A stretch of 64,000 bases of DNA from CAVQBJ01 sp963724405 (GTDB taxonomy: Bacteria > Actinomycetota > Thermoleophilia > Solirubrobacterales > Solirubrobacteraceae): contig CAVRUQ010000006.1 in the NCBI GenBank assembly GCA_963724405.1, positions 1-64,000 of the forward strand, in the 5' to 3' direction. This document shows positions 55,323-64,000 of this stretch, piece by piece. A program made the translations under genes and the position numbers. The number at the start of each line of letters is the position of its first letter. The first letter of the stretch is position 1. The notes under the pieces were generated by a model that had not been told where the DNA came from, did not search any database, and worked only from the letters and a program-made list of their open reading frames with translations.

Positions 55323-56510
55323 ATGTACGGTCTGCGCATCGAGACCGGGGATGCGGAGATCGGCGGGACGTGCGACGCCCGTTTCGCCGCCGTGCGAGGC
55401 GCGCTGGCAGAGAACGTCGCAGAGCGCGGTGAGCTTGGCGCCGCCGTCGCCGTGCTCGTCGACGGGCGACCGGTCGTTGATCTGTGGTGTGGGTGGGCCG
55501 ACGCGGAGCGGTCGCGCCCATGGCGACAGGACACGCTCGTCGACGTGTTCTCGGTCGGCAAGGCGCTCGCGGCGCTGTGCGCGCTCGTGCTCGTCTCGCG
55601 AGGGTTGCTGGACCTCGACGAGCCCGTCTCGCGACGCTGGCCGCAGTTCGCCCAAGCGGGCAAGGACGAGATCACGGTGCGCCAGGTGCTCAGCCACCGG
55701 GCCGGGCTGCCCGCGATCGGACCGGATCTCCCCGAGGGAGCTCTGTACGACTGGGACCGCGTGACCGCCGCGCTCGCCGAGCAGGAGCCATGGTGGACGC
55801 CGGGAGCGGGCCACGGCTACCACGTGCACACGTTCGGCTACCTGGTCGGCGAGATCGTCCGCCGGGTCGCCGGCGAACGGATCGGGTCCTTCCTGCTCCG
55901 GGAGATCGCGGATCCACTCGGTGCCGAGGTCAGCTTCGGGCTCGAGCCCCGAAAGCGGGGGCGGCGCGCGGACTATGTGATCGATCACGTGCCGCGCTTC
56001 GCCGCCGAGCGCCGTCGCAGCGACACGGTCGAGACGGGACTGCGTGAACGTGCCTATCGCAACCCCCCTGGTGCGACCGGCGTCGGTACCGTGAACACCG
56101 CCGCCTGGCTGGACGCCGAGCTGCCGTCCGCGAACCTCCACGCGGACGCGCGCGGCATCGCCCGTGTGTATTCGTCGCTCGTGAGCGGTGACCGGTCGGT
56201 GATCGACGGCGAGGTGCTCCGGCAGGCGACCACCGAGGCCTCTGTCGGCCAGGACCTGGTGCTCGAACGTGCGTCCCGTTTCGGACTCGGGTTTCAGCTC
56301 AGCCAACCCGAGCGTCCGCTCGGTCCGAACGCCGGGAGCTTCGGCCACTTCGGCGCCGGGGGCTCACTCGGTTTCGCAGATCCCCAGGCCGGCTTGGCGT
56401 TTGCGTACGTGATGAATCGCGGCGGACCGCAGTGGCAGGATCCCCGCAACCGCGCGCTCATAGACGCGGTGTACGAGGCACTCGGCTCAGAGGAGGACCA
56501 TGACACCTGA
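55323..56510 (+). CDS. Serine hydrolase, beta-lactamase class C / esterase family
   Basis: 395 residues from ATG 55323. The SxxK motif is Ser77-Val-Gly-Lys80 (VFSVGKAL), the Tyr motif lies in HGYHVHTFGYL (about 160), and the KTG-equivalent region is GHFGAGGS (near 340). No signal peptide, so it is cytoplasmic and more likely an esterase or peptidase (EstB-type) than a beta-lactamase. Its last 11 bp overlap the next gene, indicating co-translation. Confidence 0.85.
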   Translation: MYGLRIETGDAEIGGTCDARFAAVRGALAENVAERGELGAAVAVLVDGRPVVDLWCGWADAERSRPWRQDTLVDVFSVGKALAALCALVLVSRGLLDLDEPVSRRWPQFAQAGKDEITVRQVLSHRAGLPAIGPDLPEGALYDWDRVTAALAEQEPWWTPGAGHGYHVHTFGYLVGEIVRRVAGERIGSFLLREIADPLGAEVSFGLEPRKRGRRADYVIDHVPRFAAERRRSDTVETGLRERAYRNPPGATGVGTVNTAAWLDAELPSANLHADARGIARVYSSLVSGDRSVIDGEVLRQATTEASVGQDLVLERASRFGLGFQLSQPERPLGPNAGSFGHFGAGGSLGFADPQAGLAFAYVMNRGGPQWQDPRNRALIDAVYEALGSEEDHDT

Positions 56511-56889
56511 AAGCACCGCGGACCGCGACCTTCGCGCGCGCTTCCCGGGCAAGTACCTCAGCCTGACCAGCTTCAAGCGCGACGGGACCGGCGTGGCGAC
56601 GCCGGTGTGGTTCGCCGACGACAACGGGCGGCTGCTGGTGAAGACCGATCCCAACTCGTTCAAGGTCAAACGGATCCGGCACAACCCGTCGGTGACGATC
56701 GCGCCGTGCTCGGCCACCGGCCGGCTGCGCGGTGAGCCGGTAGGAGCCCGGGCCGAGCTCCTGCCGGACAGCGAGTTCGATCGTGCCAGCCGGGTGCCGG
56801 CGCGCAAGTACCGCATCGACCGGGTCCTGCTGCTACCGCTGTACAGGCTGGCGCTGCGGCTGCGGGGCGCTCCGGCGGGCAAGACGTAG
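56500..56889 (+). CDS. PPOX-class F420-dependent oxidoreductase
   Basis: 129 residues of the split-barrel PPOX/FDOR family: KYLSLTSFKRDGTGVATPVWFADDNGRLLVKTDPNSFKVKRIRHNPSVTIAP. The KxxRIRxNPxVTIAP segment is diagnostic. Uses F420H2 (a deazaflavin), supporting an actinobacterial host. The coding start overlaps the serine hydrolase end. Substrate unknown; quinone or small-molecule reduction is typical. Confidence 0.85.
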   Translation: MTPESTADRDLRARFPGKYLSLTSFKRDGTGVATPVWFADDNGRLLVKTDPNSFKVKRIRHNPSVTIAPCSATGRLRGEPVGARAELLPDSEFDRASRVPARKYRIDRVLLLPLYRLALRLRGAPAGKT

Positions 56890-57072
56890 TGGTCGCGATC
56901 ACCCCGTCCTGACGGCCGGAGCGACGCTGACCGCACGACGCCCGGCCCCGCGCCGCGTCCCCGAGCCGCCCACGACGTCTGCAACCGTATCCCTCTCCGC
57001 TGCAATCCTGCGCCCACACCGGTCCAAAGCTGGTGTGCGCCGCAGGCGGCCTCCTAGACTCCGCGGCTGCGC

Positions 57073-58308
57073 ATGCTGTCGATTCGTACACCCTCGAGGG
57101 CGTGGCGACACGCCGTGCTGCTCGCGGTCGCCGCCGGCTCGGTCGCCGCGGCCGTCAGCCGGCCGTCGCCGGCGCGGGCGGGAGATCCCGCCGCCCTGTC
57201 GAGCCGGTTGCAGGCCGCCCAGTCGGCCGAGCAGGCCCTGCGGTCCGCGGTCGCCGCCGATGACGCCCGCATCGGCTCCTTCCAGGGGTCGATCGACTCG
57301 CTCCAGGCCAAGCTGTCGACCATCGAGGTTCGGCTCGCGGCGAGCGTCGCGCGGCTGGCGCGCATCCGGGCCGCGGAGCGCCTCGAGCAGGCGCGACTGA
57401 ACGCGCTGATTGCGCAGCTTGCCGCGACGGAACGGGCGCTCGCCGCGAACCTCGTGTCGACCTACGAGCAGCCGCCGCCCGACGCGCTGACCGTCGTGCT
57501 CAACGCGCACGGCTTCAACGATCTGCTCGAGCGGCTCGACTTCCTCAAGCGTGTCAAGACCGAGAACGCGCTCGTGATCACCGACGATCGCCTGGCCCGT
57601 GCGCGCGTGGTCGCCGAGGCGGAGCGCCTCGGCGCGCTGCAGGCCCAACAGCAGAGCGAGACGCGCGCGATGCTCGCCAGCCGCAACGAGGTCGACTCGC
57701 TGCGGCTCGCGCTCGTCGATCGGCAGGCCGTCTACATCCGCGCCCGCGACCACAACTCGGACGCGCTCGCACACGTCGCCCACGAGCGCCGCCACCTGCA
57801 GGCCGAGCTGTCCGCGATCGCGGCCCAGCAGGCCGCCCAGGCCGCCTCGTCCGCAGGCGGCGGTGGGCTCGGCGCCGGCGCCGGCGCCGCGGTGGGCGGG
57901 TTCACGTTCCCGCTGCCCACGAGCGCGGCGGTCGGGCCGGGCAGCTGGTCGCAGGATCAGGGCGTGGACATCGCCGCGCCCGGGGACACGCCCGAGTTCG
58001 CGGTCGGCAGCGGCACGATCGTGCTGCACGGAATCGGCGGCTTCGGTCCCTGGGCCCCCGTGCTGCACCTCGACACGCCGATCGACGGCCAGAGCTTCGT
58101 CTACTACGGGCATGCCGGACCGCAGGGTCAGCTGCCGGTCGGAACCCACGTCGATGCCGGTCAGGTGATGAGCTCCGTCGGCCCGGGGATCGTCGGCCTG
58201 TCCTCCGGACCGCACGTGGAGATCGGCTTCGCCGACGCGAGCGGCACCCCGGCGCCGGGCACGTCGGGCCTGATGATGTCGCTGCTCCAGGGCAGCTACC
58301 GCCCCTGA
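57073..58308 (+). CDS. Coiled-coil protein with degenerate LytM/M23 domain (EnvC-like)
   Basis: 411 residues from ATG 57073. After a signal segment (about 12-35), two long coiled coils occupy about 40-250. The C-terminal domain (about 275-405) is M23-like (GVDIAAPGDTPEFAVGSGTIV, GTHVDAGQVMSSVGPGI, SGPHVEIGF). The zinc ligands are missing: the first His is replaced (SQDQGVD) and the HxH is HVE. This matches EnvC/NlpD-type amidase activators and PcsB/RipC-like FtsX partners, which act by binding rather than hydrolysis. No ftsX or amidase gene is adjacent. Confidence 0.78.
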   Translation: MLSIRTPSRAWRHAVLLAVAAGSVAAAVSRPSPARAGDPAALSSRLQAAQSAEQALRSAVAADDARIGSFQGSIDSLQAKLSTIEVRLAASVARLARIRAAERLEQARLNALIAQLAATERALAANLVSTYEQPPPDALTVVLNAHGFNDLLERLDFLKRVKTENALVITDDRLARARVVAEAERLGALQAQQQSETRAMLASRNEVDSLRLALVDRQAVYIRARDHNSDALAHVAHERRHLQAELSAIAAQQAAQAASSAGGGGLGAGAGAAVGGFTFPLPTSAAVGPGSWSQDQGVDIAAPGDTPEFAVGSGTIVLHGIGGFGPWAPVLHLDTPIDGQSFVYYGHAGPQGQLPVGTHVDAGQVMSSVGPGIVGLSSGPHVEIGFADASGTPAPGTSGLMMSLLQGSYRP

Positions 58309-58524
58309 GCCGCGATCGCGCGCTCGCGCACCTGCGGTCGCACGCCTGAGCGGGCCTGCCACCCCCGGACGCGTGACCCCAGGCGGCGGGCCGAGGGGTT
58401 CCCCAAACGGGATCGGGAGCAACTACGGACGAGGTTCGCTGCCCAATCCCGATGGCCGTCGTCCGCGCCGGCCGTAGGTTGCTCCGTGAGGGTTCACAAG
58501 TTCGTCACAGGAGAGGGAGCTGTC

Positions 58525-61500
58525 ATGATCGGCCTAGCGAACGCCGCGGTCCGCCGTCCCAAGATGGCGCTTGCCGTCGCCGCGATCGTCTCGATCGCGC
58601 TCGGCCTCATCGGCCTCGGAGTCGACCACTCGCTCTCGCCGTCGATCACGACCGTCCCCGGGACGGAATCGGCGACCGCGCAGCAGCTCGCCACCGCGCG
58701 ATTCGGGCCGACCCAGCTCGTGCCGATCCTGCTCGAGGGACCGAAGGCCCAGCTGAACGTCCAGGGGCCCCGGCTCGTCCGCGCTCTGATCAAGCGCCCG
58801 TACACACGCGCCCTCTCGGCCTGGGACGCCGGAGCCGCCTCGAACGGACTGCGGCCGAACGCCAACGCGGCGATGATCGTCGTGTCGGTGGACCGCTCCG
58901 AGAAGGACGCGGTCACGTACGACCAGCCGCAGATCGCCGCGCTCGTCGCCCGAGACACCTCAGGAAACGTCCACGCCTACATCACCGGCCAGCCGTCGAT
59001 CGACCGGGCGATCAAGGACCAGTCGATCGCCGACACCCGCCGGGCCGAGCTGATCGCGCTCGTGATCCTCTTCTTCCTGTTGCTCGTCGGGCTGCGGGCG
59101 CCGCTCGCCGCCGCGATGGTGACGATCGTCGGCGCCGTCACGGTCTTCTCGGGCATCGGCCTGATGGCGCTCGTGGGCAAGGTGAGCGACACCGATCCGC
59201 TCTCTCTGGCCACGGCGACGATGACCGGGCTGTCGCTCGGCGTCGCCTTCTCGCTGATGATCCTCGACCGCTTCCACCAGGAGGAGGAGGAGCAACCACG
59301 CGAGGCCGCGCTCGCCGCCTCGGCGGCGGTGCTCAGCAGCGGCCGCACGATCCTGCTCGCCGGATCCGGTGCCGTGCTCGCGCTCATCCTGGCCGACGTC
59401 TTCGGCCCGACGAAGGTGCTCGCGTCGCTCGGCACGGGCGCCGTGCTGTGCGCGCTGCTCGCCACCGGCGCCGCGGCCGTGATCGTTCCGGCGGGACTGG
59501 CGCTGTGGGGCAACCAGATGAACCGCTGGGCACTGCCCACCCCCGTCTTCATCCACCGCGGCTGGGAGCGCCTCGCCGGCGGCGGCGGCTCGTGGGTGAG
59601 ACGCCACGCGGCCGGTTCGGGCGCGATCGCCACGGCGCTGCTCATCCTGCTCGCGATCCCGGCGCTTGCGATGAAGACCGGCCCGACGAACGTCAAGCTG
59701 CTGCCCCCGAGCAGCTCGGCGCGCGTCGCGTTCAACGAGGTCGCCCGCGTGATGGGCCCGGGCTGGCCCACGCCGTACAACCTGATCGTCGTGAACCCGA
59801 ACGGGCCGATCACGACGACGGCGACGCTGACCGCGCTCGACAAGGTGCAGACGGCGATCAGCAAGGACCCGGCCGTCGCGTCGGTTGCCGGCCCGGGCGA
59901 GTTCGCCTCCCAGAACAAGCAGCTACAGGTCCTGCCGACGTCGCTGAACAGCTCGACGAAGCTCATCTCCGGCGCCAAGGTCAGCCTGCTGCAGCTCGTC
60001 AACGGCCTTGGGCAGGCCGGCAGCGGCGCGAAGCAGCTGCAGTCCGGGCTCGTGTCGGCGAGCAGCGGTGCCGGCCAGCTGCACACCGGCTCCGGGCAGG
60101 CCCAGTCGGGGGCCGCGACGCTGCAGGCCTACCTCGGGCAGGCCCAGGCCGGTTCGGCGAAGCTCGCCGCCGGCCTCAGCCAGGCGCTCTCGGGCGCCAC
60201 CGCGCTCAAGAACGGCGCCACTCAGGCCCTGGCCGGATCCACACAGCTGACGGCCGGCCTCGGCCAGGCGCAGAGCCCCGTCGTCGCCGGCCAGCCGTCC
60301 TTCAAGCAGCTCGCGGCGCTGACCACCGGCACGAGCGCGGCCCTGACGACCCTGAAGGGGAACGCCGACGCCGCCGCGAGCGCCGTCTCGAGCGCCCAGA
60401 GCGCACTCCAGGGGATGACCACCGGCAAGAGCGATCCCCAGTACGGCGCCGCCGTCTCGGCGCTCAACCAGGCCGAGAGCGCCGTCGCCAACCTCTCGAG
60501 CGGAATCGGCGCGGCGACGTCGAACGCCGCGACCGCCGCGAGCCTCGCCGGCGTGATCGCCAGCCAGGCCGCGACGCTCGCGACCGGTCTGACGCAGCTG
60601 CACAACGGCGCCGCGCAGCTGCAGGCCGGCATCGAGCAGCTGCGGGGCGGCAACGCCCAGCTCGCGAACGGGATCGGCCAGCTGTCGAACGGCGGCGGGC
60701 AGCTCACGAGCGCGCTCGGGCAGCTGCGGACCGGTGCGGGCACACTCGTCACCGGGCTCGCCCAGCTGACGGGCGGCGCCGGTCAGCTGCAGAGCGGTCT
60801 GGCCACAGGCGTCAGCCCGAGCGGCCAGCTCGTCAACGGTCTCGGTCTGATGCAGTCGAGCGTCGCGAAGTTCCGCGGCCAGCTGCCGAACACGGCGCAG
60901 CTCGCGCAGCTCAACCAGCAGGCGCCGGGCCTGTTCAACTCCGGCTACTTCATGCTCGCGGCCGTCCAGGGCGCGCAGCCATCCGACCGCAACGCCGCGA
61001 CGTTCGCGGTCAACGTGAACTACGGCGGTAACGCCGGACAGATCGTCGTCATCTCCAAGTACGCCTCGACCGATCCGCGCACCGTGGCGCTCGGCGACCG
61101 ACTGACGCGCGTCACCGCGGCGTTCGCGGGGACGAATCACCTCCAGGCCGCCGTCGGCGGGCCGATGGGCAGCCTGTCCGACTACCAGAGCTCGGCTCAG
61201 GCCAAGCTGCCGTGGGTCATCCTCGGCGTGTCGCTCGGGCTCGCCCTGTTCCTCGGGCTCGCGCTGCGCGCGGTCGTGCTGCCGATCGTGGCCGTCGTGT
61301 TCAACCTGCTGACGACCGCCGCGGCATTCGGCGTGCTGCAGCTGTTGTTCGGCGGCTCGAACCCGCCGCTCGGAGGGCCCGGCTACATCGACCCGGTCTC
61401 GATCACGGAGATCTTCGCCGCCATCTTCGGTCTGTCGCTCATCTACATGATCCTGCTGCTGACCCGGACCGAGGAGGCCTTCCGTGACGGCGCCGACGTC

Positions 61501-61839
61501 GACACCGGACTCGCGGCCTCGATGCGCAGCACAGCCGCCGTGTCGGTCGGGATGGGGCTGCTGATGCTCGCCGTGTTCATCCCGTTCGCGGCGACGACGC
61601 TGATCCCCATCCGCGAGCTCGGCATCGGCGTGGCCGTGGCCGTGCTGCTCAGCGTCGTGCTCGTGCGACCGGTCCTGCTTCCGGCGGCGATCGAGGTGAT
61701 GGGCCGCGGCGGCTGGTGGCCGACCCGCGTCGCCGAGGACAAGCCGGCCGGCAGGCCGCCGCGCAGGCGAGCCGGCAAGCCGACCGCAGACGGATCCCCT
61801 CAGTCACCGACCCACCAACTAGACGAGGCCCTGCGATGA
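58525..61839 (+). CDS. MMPL/RND-family lipid transporter with YhgE-like repeat domain
   Basis: 1,104 residues from ATG 58525 (GAGGGAG 6 nt upstream; a GTG at 58486 would add 13). Layout: TM1 (about 13-32), large periplasmic domain, a TM2-6 block (about 170-340), a second exported region, and a TM7-12 block (about 885-1060). The second exported region (about 480-800) is a run of GxxQLxxGLxQ-type short repeats (QLHTGSGQAQSG, QLAAGLSQALSG, LQAGIEQLRGG) that recalls YhgE/Pip-type phage receptor proteins and some MmpL proteins. It probably exports lipids or glycolipids by proton motive force. The stop overlaps fadD (ATGA). Confidence 0.88.
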   Translation: MIGLANAAVRRPKMALAVAAIVSIALGLIGLGVDHSLSPSITTVPGTESATAQQLATARFGPTQLVPILLEGPKAQLNVQGPRLVRALIKRPYTRALSAWDAGAASNGLRPNANAAMIVVSVDRSEKDAVTYDQPQIAALVARDTSGNVHAYITGQPSIDRAIKDQSIADTRRAELIALVILFFLLLVGLRAPLAAAMVTIVGAVTVFSGIGLMALVGKVSDTDPLSLATATMTGLSLGVAFSLMILDRFHQEEEEQPREAALAASAAVLSSGRTILLAGSGAVLALILADVFGPTKVLASLGTGAVLCALLATGAAAVIVPAGLALWGNQMNRWALPTPVFIHRGWERLAGGGGSWVRRHAAGSGAIATALLILLAIPALAMKTGPTNVKLLPPSSSARVAFNEVARVMGPGWPTPYNLIVVNPNGPITTTATLTALDKVQTAISKDPAVASVAGPGEFASQNKQLQVLPTSLNSSTKLISGAKVSLLQLVNGLGQAGSGAKQLQSGLVSASSGAGQLHTGSGQAQSGAATLQAYLGQAQAGSAKLAAGLSQALSGATALKNGATQALAGSTQLTAGLGQAQSPVVAGQPSFKQLAALTTGTSAALTTLKGNADAAASAVSSAQSALQGMTTGKSDPQYGAAVSALNQAESAVANLSSGIGAATSNAATAASLAGVIASQAATLATGLTQLHNGAAQLQAGIEQLRGGNAQLANGIGQLSNGGGQLTSALGQLRTGAGTLVTGLAQLTGGAGQLQSGLATGVSPSGQLVNGLGLMQSSVAKFRGQLPNTAQLAQLNQQAPGLFNSGYFMLAAVQGAQPSDRNAATFAVNVNYGGNAGQIVVISKYASTDPRTVALGDRLTRVTAAFAGTNHLQAAVGGPMGSLSDYQSSAQAKLPWVILGVSLGLALFLGLALRAVVLPIVAVVFNLLTTAAAFGVLQLLFGGSNPPLGGPGYIDPVSITEIFAAIFGLSLIYMILLLTRTEEAFRDGADVDTGLAASMRSTAAVSVGMGLLMLAVFIPFAATTLIPIRELGIGVAVAVLLSVVLVRPVLLPAAIEVMGRGGWWPTRVAEDKPAGRPPRRRAGKPTADGSPQSPTHQLDEALR

Positions 61840-63668
61840 CTCCGCTCACACAGACACCGACCCTCCGACCGGTCGCCGAGCGCGCGACCGGAGCCGCGAC
61901 CCTCGGCGAGATGGTGCTTCGCGCGGGCGCGCGCGGGGATGCCGTCGCGCTGCGTTACCCGCAGCACGGCGCGATGGTCGAGCTCACCTACGGCCAGCTG
62001 ACCGAGCGGGCCCGGGCGATCGCCCGCGGCCTGATCGCGATCGGCATCGAGGCCGGCGATCGCGTCTCGATCCTCGGCTCGACGAGCCCGGACTGGACGC
62101 TCTGCGACCTCGGCGCGTTCTGCGCCGGCGCGGTCGTCGCGCCGATCTACCACACCAACTCGCCGGCGGAGTGCAGGCACGTGCTCGGCCACTCGCGCGC
62201 GCGCCTCGTGTTCTGCGAGGACGCCGCGCAGGCGGCCAAGGTGGCGGAGATCCGCGCGGAATGCCCCGATCTCGAGCACGTCGTCGTCATCCGCGACGGC
62301 GAGGTGCCCGACGCGATCTCGCTCGCCGAGCTGCGACGCATGGGCGCCGACGTGGAGCCCGGCGCCGTCGACGATCGGGTGGCCGCGACCAGGAGCGACG
62401 AGCTGGCGACGATCGTGTACACGTCGGGCACGACCGGACCGGCGAAGGGCTGCATGCTCACCCACGGCAACTTCCTCGCCGCGACGCAGATGTGCCGCGA
62501 CCAGCTGCTGCTCGACGAGGTGGAGCCGGTGGTCTACCAGTTCCTTCCGCTCGCCCACGTGCTCGCCCGAATGACGCAGGCCGTCCTGCTCGACGTCGGC
62601 GGGACGATCGTCTACTGGGGCGGAGACCCGAAGCGGATCCTCGAGGAGGTGGCCGAGGCCGCTCCGACGCACTTCGCGGCCGTGCCGCGGGTCTACGAGA
62701 AGATCCACACCGGCGTCCTGGACGGCATCGAGGAGCAGGTGCCGTTCGTCGGCGGCGCGCTGTTGCGCTGGGCGGTGGCGCAGGGCCGCCACGCCCGCGC
62801 CGCCGAGCGCGCCGGCCGGCGGCTGAACCCGATCGCCGCCGCCCAGCATGCCGTCGCCGATCGCCTCGTGCTCTCGAAGGTCCGGGGCGCCTTCGGCGAC
62901 CGGCTCGTGATGGCGCTCGTCGGCGCGGCCCCGATCGCCCCGGACCTGATCGAGTTCTTCGACGCCTGCGGCATGCTGCTGCTCGAGGGCTACGGGTTGA
63001 CCGAGAGCTGCTCGACGGCCACGCTGAACCCGGCCGGCGCACCGCGTTCCGGCACGGTCGGGCGCGCGATGCCCGGGAGCGAGGTGGCGATCGCGCCCGA
63101 CGGCGAGATCCTGCTGCGCGGCCCTCAGGTGTTCGACGGCTACTACCGCGACGAGGCGGCGACCGCGGAGGTGCTCGACGCCGAGCGCTGGCTGCATACG
63201 GGCGACCTCGGCGCGCTCACCGACGACGGCTACCTGAAGATCACCGGGCGCAAGAAGGACCTCATCATCACCTCGAGCGGCAAGAACGTCACGCCGTCGA
63301 ACATCGAGAGCGCGCTGCGCGAGACACGCTGGATCAGCGAGGCGGTCGTGTACGGCGACGACCGGCCCTACCTCGTGTGCCTCGTCACACTCGATCCCGA
63401 CGAGGCCCCCAGGCTCGCCGAGCACCTCGGCCTCCCGCCGAACGCGGCCACGCTCGCCCTCGACGAGCGCGTCCACGACGCGCTGCAGGAGGACGTCGAC
63501 ACGGTCAACAAGCGGTTCGCGCGGATCGAGCAGATCAAGCGCTTCGCCGTCCTGGACAGCGACCTGACGCAGGCGAGCGGTGAGCTCACGCCGACGCTGA
63601 AGGTCAAGCGCAACGTCGTCTACGGCAAGTACGCCGACTTCTTCAACGACCTCTACGGGGAGCAGTGA
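61836..63668 (+). CDS. Long-chain fatty acyl-CoA synthetase (AMP-forming), FadD15-like
   Basis: 610 residues from ATG 61836. The adenylation motifs are present: ATIVYTSGTTGPAKGCMLTHG (A3, near 195), EGYGLTESCSTATLNPAG (A5), WLHTGDLG (A7) and ITGRKKDLIITSSGKNVTPSNIE (A8). The catalytic Lys lies near the C-terminus (PTLKVKRN). It activates long-chain fatty acids, cytoplasmic or membrane-associated. It feeds acyl-CoA to the next gene, an acyltransferase whose start overlaps its stop (GTGA). Confidence 0.92.
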   Translation: MTPLTQTPTLRPVAERATGAATLGEMVLRAGARGDAVALRYPQHGAMVELTYGQLTERARAIARGLIAIGIEAGDRVSILGSTSPDWTLCDLGAFCAGAVVAPIYHTNSPAECRHVLGHSRARLVFCEDAAQAAKVAEIRAECPDLEHVVVIRDGEVPDAISLAELRRMGADVEPGAVDDRVAATRSDELATIVYTSGTTGPAKGCMLTHGNFLAATQMCRDQLLLDEVEPVVYQFLPLAHVLARMTQAVLLDVGGTIVYWGGDPKRILEEVAEAAPTHFAAVPRVYEKIHTGVLDGIEEQVPFVGGALLRWAVAQGRHARAAERAGRRLNPIAAAQHAVADRLVLSKVRGAFGDRLVMALVGAAPIAPDLIEFFDACGMLLLEGYGLTESCSTATLNPAGAPRSGTVGRAMPGSEVAIAPDGEILLRGPQVFDGYYRDEAATAEVLDAERWLHTGDLGALTDDGYLKITGRKKDLIITSSGKNVTPSNIESALRETRWISEAVVYGDDRPYLVCLVTLDPDEAPRLAEHLGLPPNAATLALDERVHDALQEDVDTVNKRFARIEQIKRFAVLDSDLTQASGELTPTLKVKRNVVYGKYADFFNDLYGEQ

Positions 63669-64000
63669 GCGAGATGGCCGGCACAACGACCCACCGCCAG
63701 CGGATGGCGCACGCCGACGCCGCGTGGCTGCACATGGACCGCCCGACGAACCTGATGGTGATCAACTCGGTGTGGCTGTTCGACGAGCCCATCGACGTGG
63801 CGCGGCTACGCAGCGTCTACGAGGAGCGACTCGTGGCCCCGTACCCGCGCTTTCGCCAGCGCGTCGTCGAGGGCGGCCTCGGGAGCGGGCCGATGTGGGA
63901 GGACGACCCGACGTTCGACATCGATCATCACCTGCATCGCGTCGGGCTGCCGGCTCCCGGCGACGAGGCGGCGCTCCAGGCGCTCATCGGCGACATGATG
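63665..64000 (+). CDS. Wax ester synthase / diacylglycerol acyltransferase (WS/DGAT), partial
   Basis: The N-terminal 112 residues are in the window: MAHADAAWLHMDRPTNLMVINSVWLFDEPIDVARL and FRQRVVEGGLGSGPMWEDDPTFDIDHHLHRV. These are the N-terminal marker segments of WS/DGAT (Tgs) proteins; the HHxxxDG active site lies beyond the end. It makes triacylglycerol or wax ester from acyl-CoA. Start is GTG 63665 (ATG 63674 possible). The gene continues past 64000. Confidence 0.9.
   Translation, partial: MSEMAGTTTHRQRMAHADAAWLHMDRPTNLMVINSVWLFDEPIDVARLRSVYEERLVAPYPRFRQRVVEGGLGSGPMWEDDPTFDIDHHLHRVGLPAPGDEAALQALIGDMM

Noticed and set aside
58386..58490. Riboswitch in the leader of the MMPL gene
   Set aside because: An imperfect inverted repeat (GGAGCAACTACGG against CCGTAGGTTGCTCC) exists, but no known riboswitch core is recognisable.

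Overview
The window is about 70% GC with dense gene packing, GTG/TTG starts, GTGA/ATGA stop-start overlaps, an F420-dependent PPOX enzyme, LuxR/LAL regulators, CGNR and MmyB-type XRE regulators, many large secreted repeat proteins and a wax-ester/TAG synthase. This points to a soil actinobacterium, most likely of the Thermoleophilia (Solirubrobacterales-like); the lineage is inferred from gene content only.

Region 1 (1-16.5 kb) is a coherent ureide/purine-catabolism locus. A leftward operon (gntR, allC, allB, an ornithine-cyclodeaminase homologue, an SDR, a creatinase-like M24 protein) faces a rightward operon: a signal-less NMT1-type binding protein, a Dpp/Opp-type ABC transporter with its lipoprotein, allE, a remnant hydantoin racemase and aceB. 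The logic is uptake of a ureide or similar N-rich ligand, then allantoin to allantoate to ureidoglycine to glyoxylate, with malate synthase sending glyoxylate to malate. Three copies of a TGGTC-N-GACCA palindrome in the divergent promoter region fit the FadR-type regulator gntR. allC is frameshifted and the racemase lacks about 110 central residues.

Region 2 (16.5-33.6 kb) looks like an accessory island. It is bracketed by two diverged copies of a hicB-tail plus tRNA-3'-end-like segment sharing an exact 32-bp direct repeat. Inside are a CHASE2-Ser/Thr kinase, a broken second kinase fragment, an FHA-HTH protein, several secreted or membrane proteins, an IS1380-family element with 4-bp target duplication that cut off the end of a beta-propeller gene, a cupin and a decayed hicAB. 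Four copies of an unrecognised sequence motif lie about 80 bp upstream of start codons here; this is the most novel-looking signal in the window.

Region 3 (33.7-42 kb) holds a class III nucleotidyl cyclase, small exported proteins, a frameshifted GNAT and a frameshifted MBL hydrolase, an acyl-CoA oxidase-like flavoprotein, a VOC protein and a secreted protein. Region 4 (42-56.9 kb) holds transcription factors (CGNR, LuxR, a large LAL, XRE), a 1,300-residue LamG surface protein, a frameshifted secreted protein, an aldo-keto reductase, a serine hydrolase and an F420-type PPOX protein. Region 5 (57-64 kb) has a degenerate LytM/coiled-coil protein and a tightly overlapping MMPL transporter - long-chain acyl-CoA ligase - WS/DGAT operon for lipid activation, storage and export; the last gene runs off the window.

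At least five otherwise well-conserved genes carry frameshifts, so either the assembly has residual indels or the region is decaying; raw-read support would decide.
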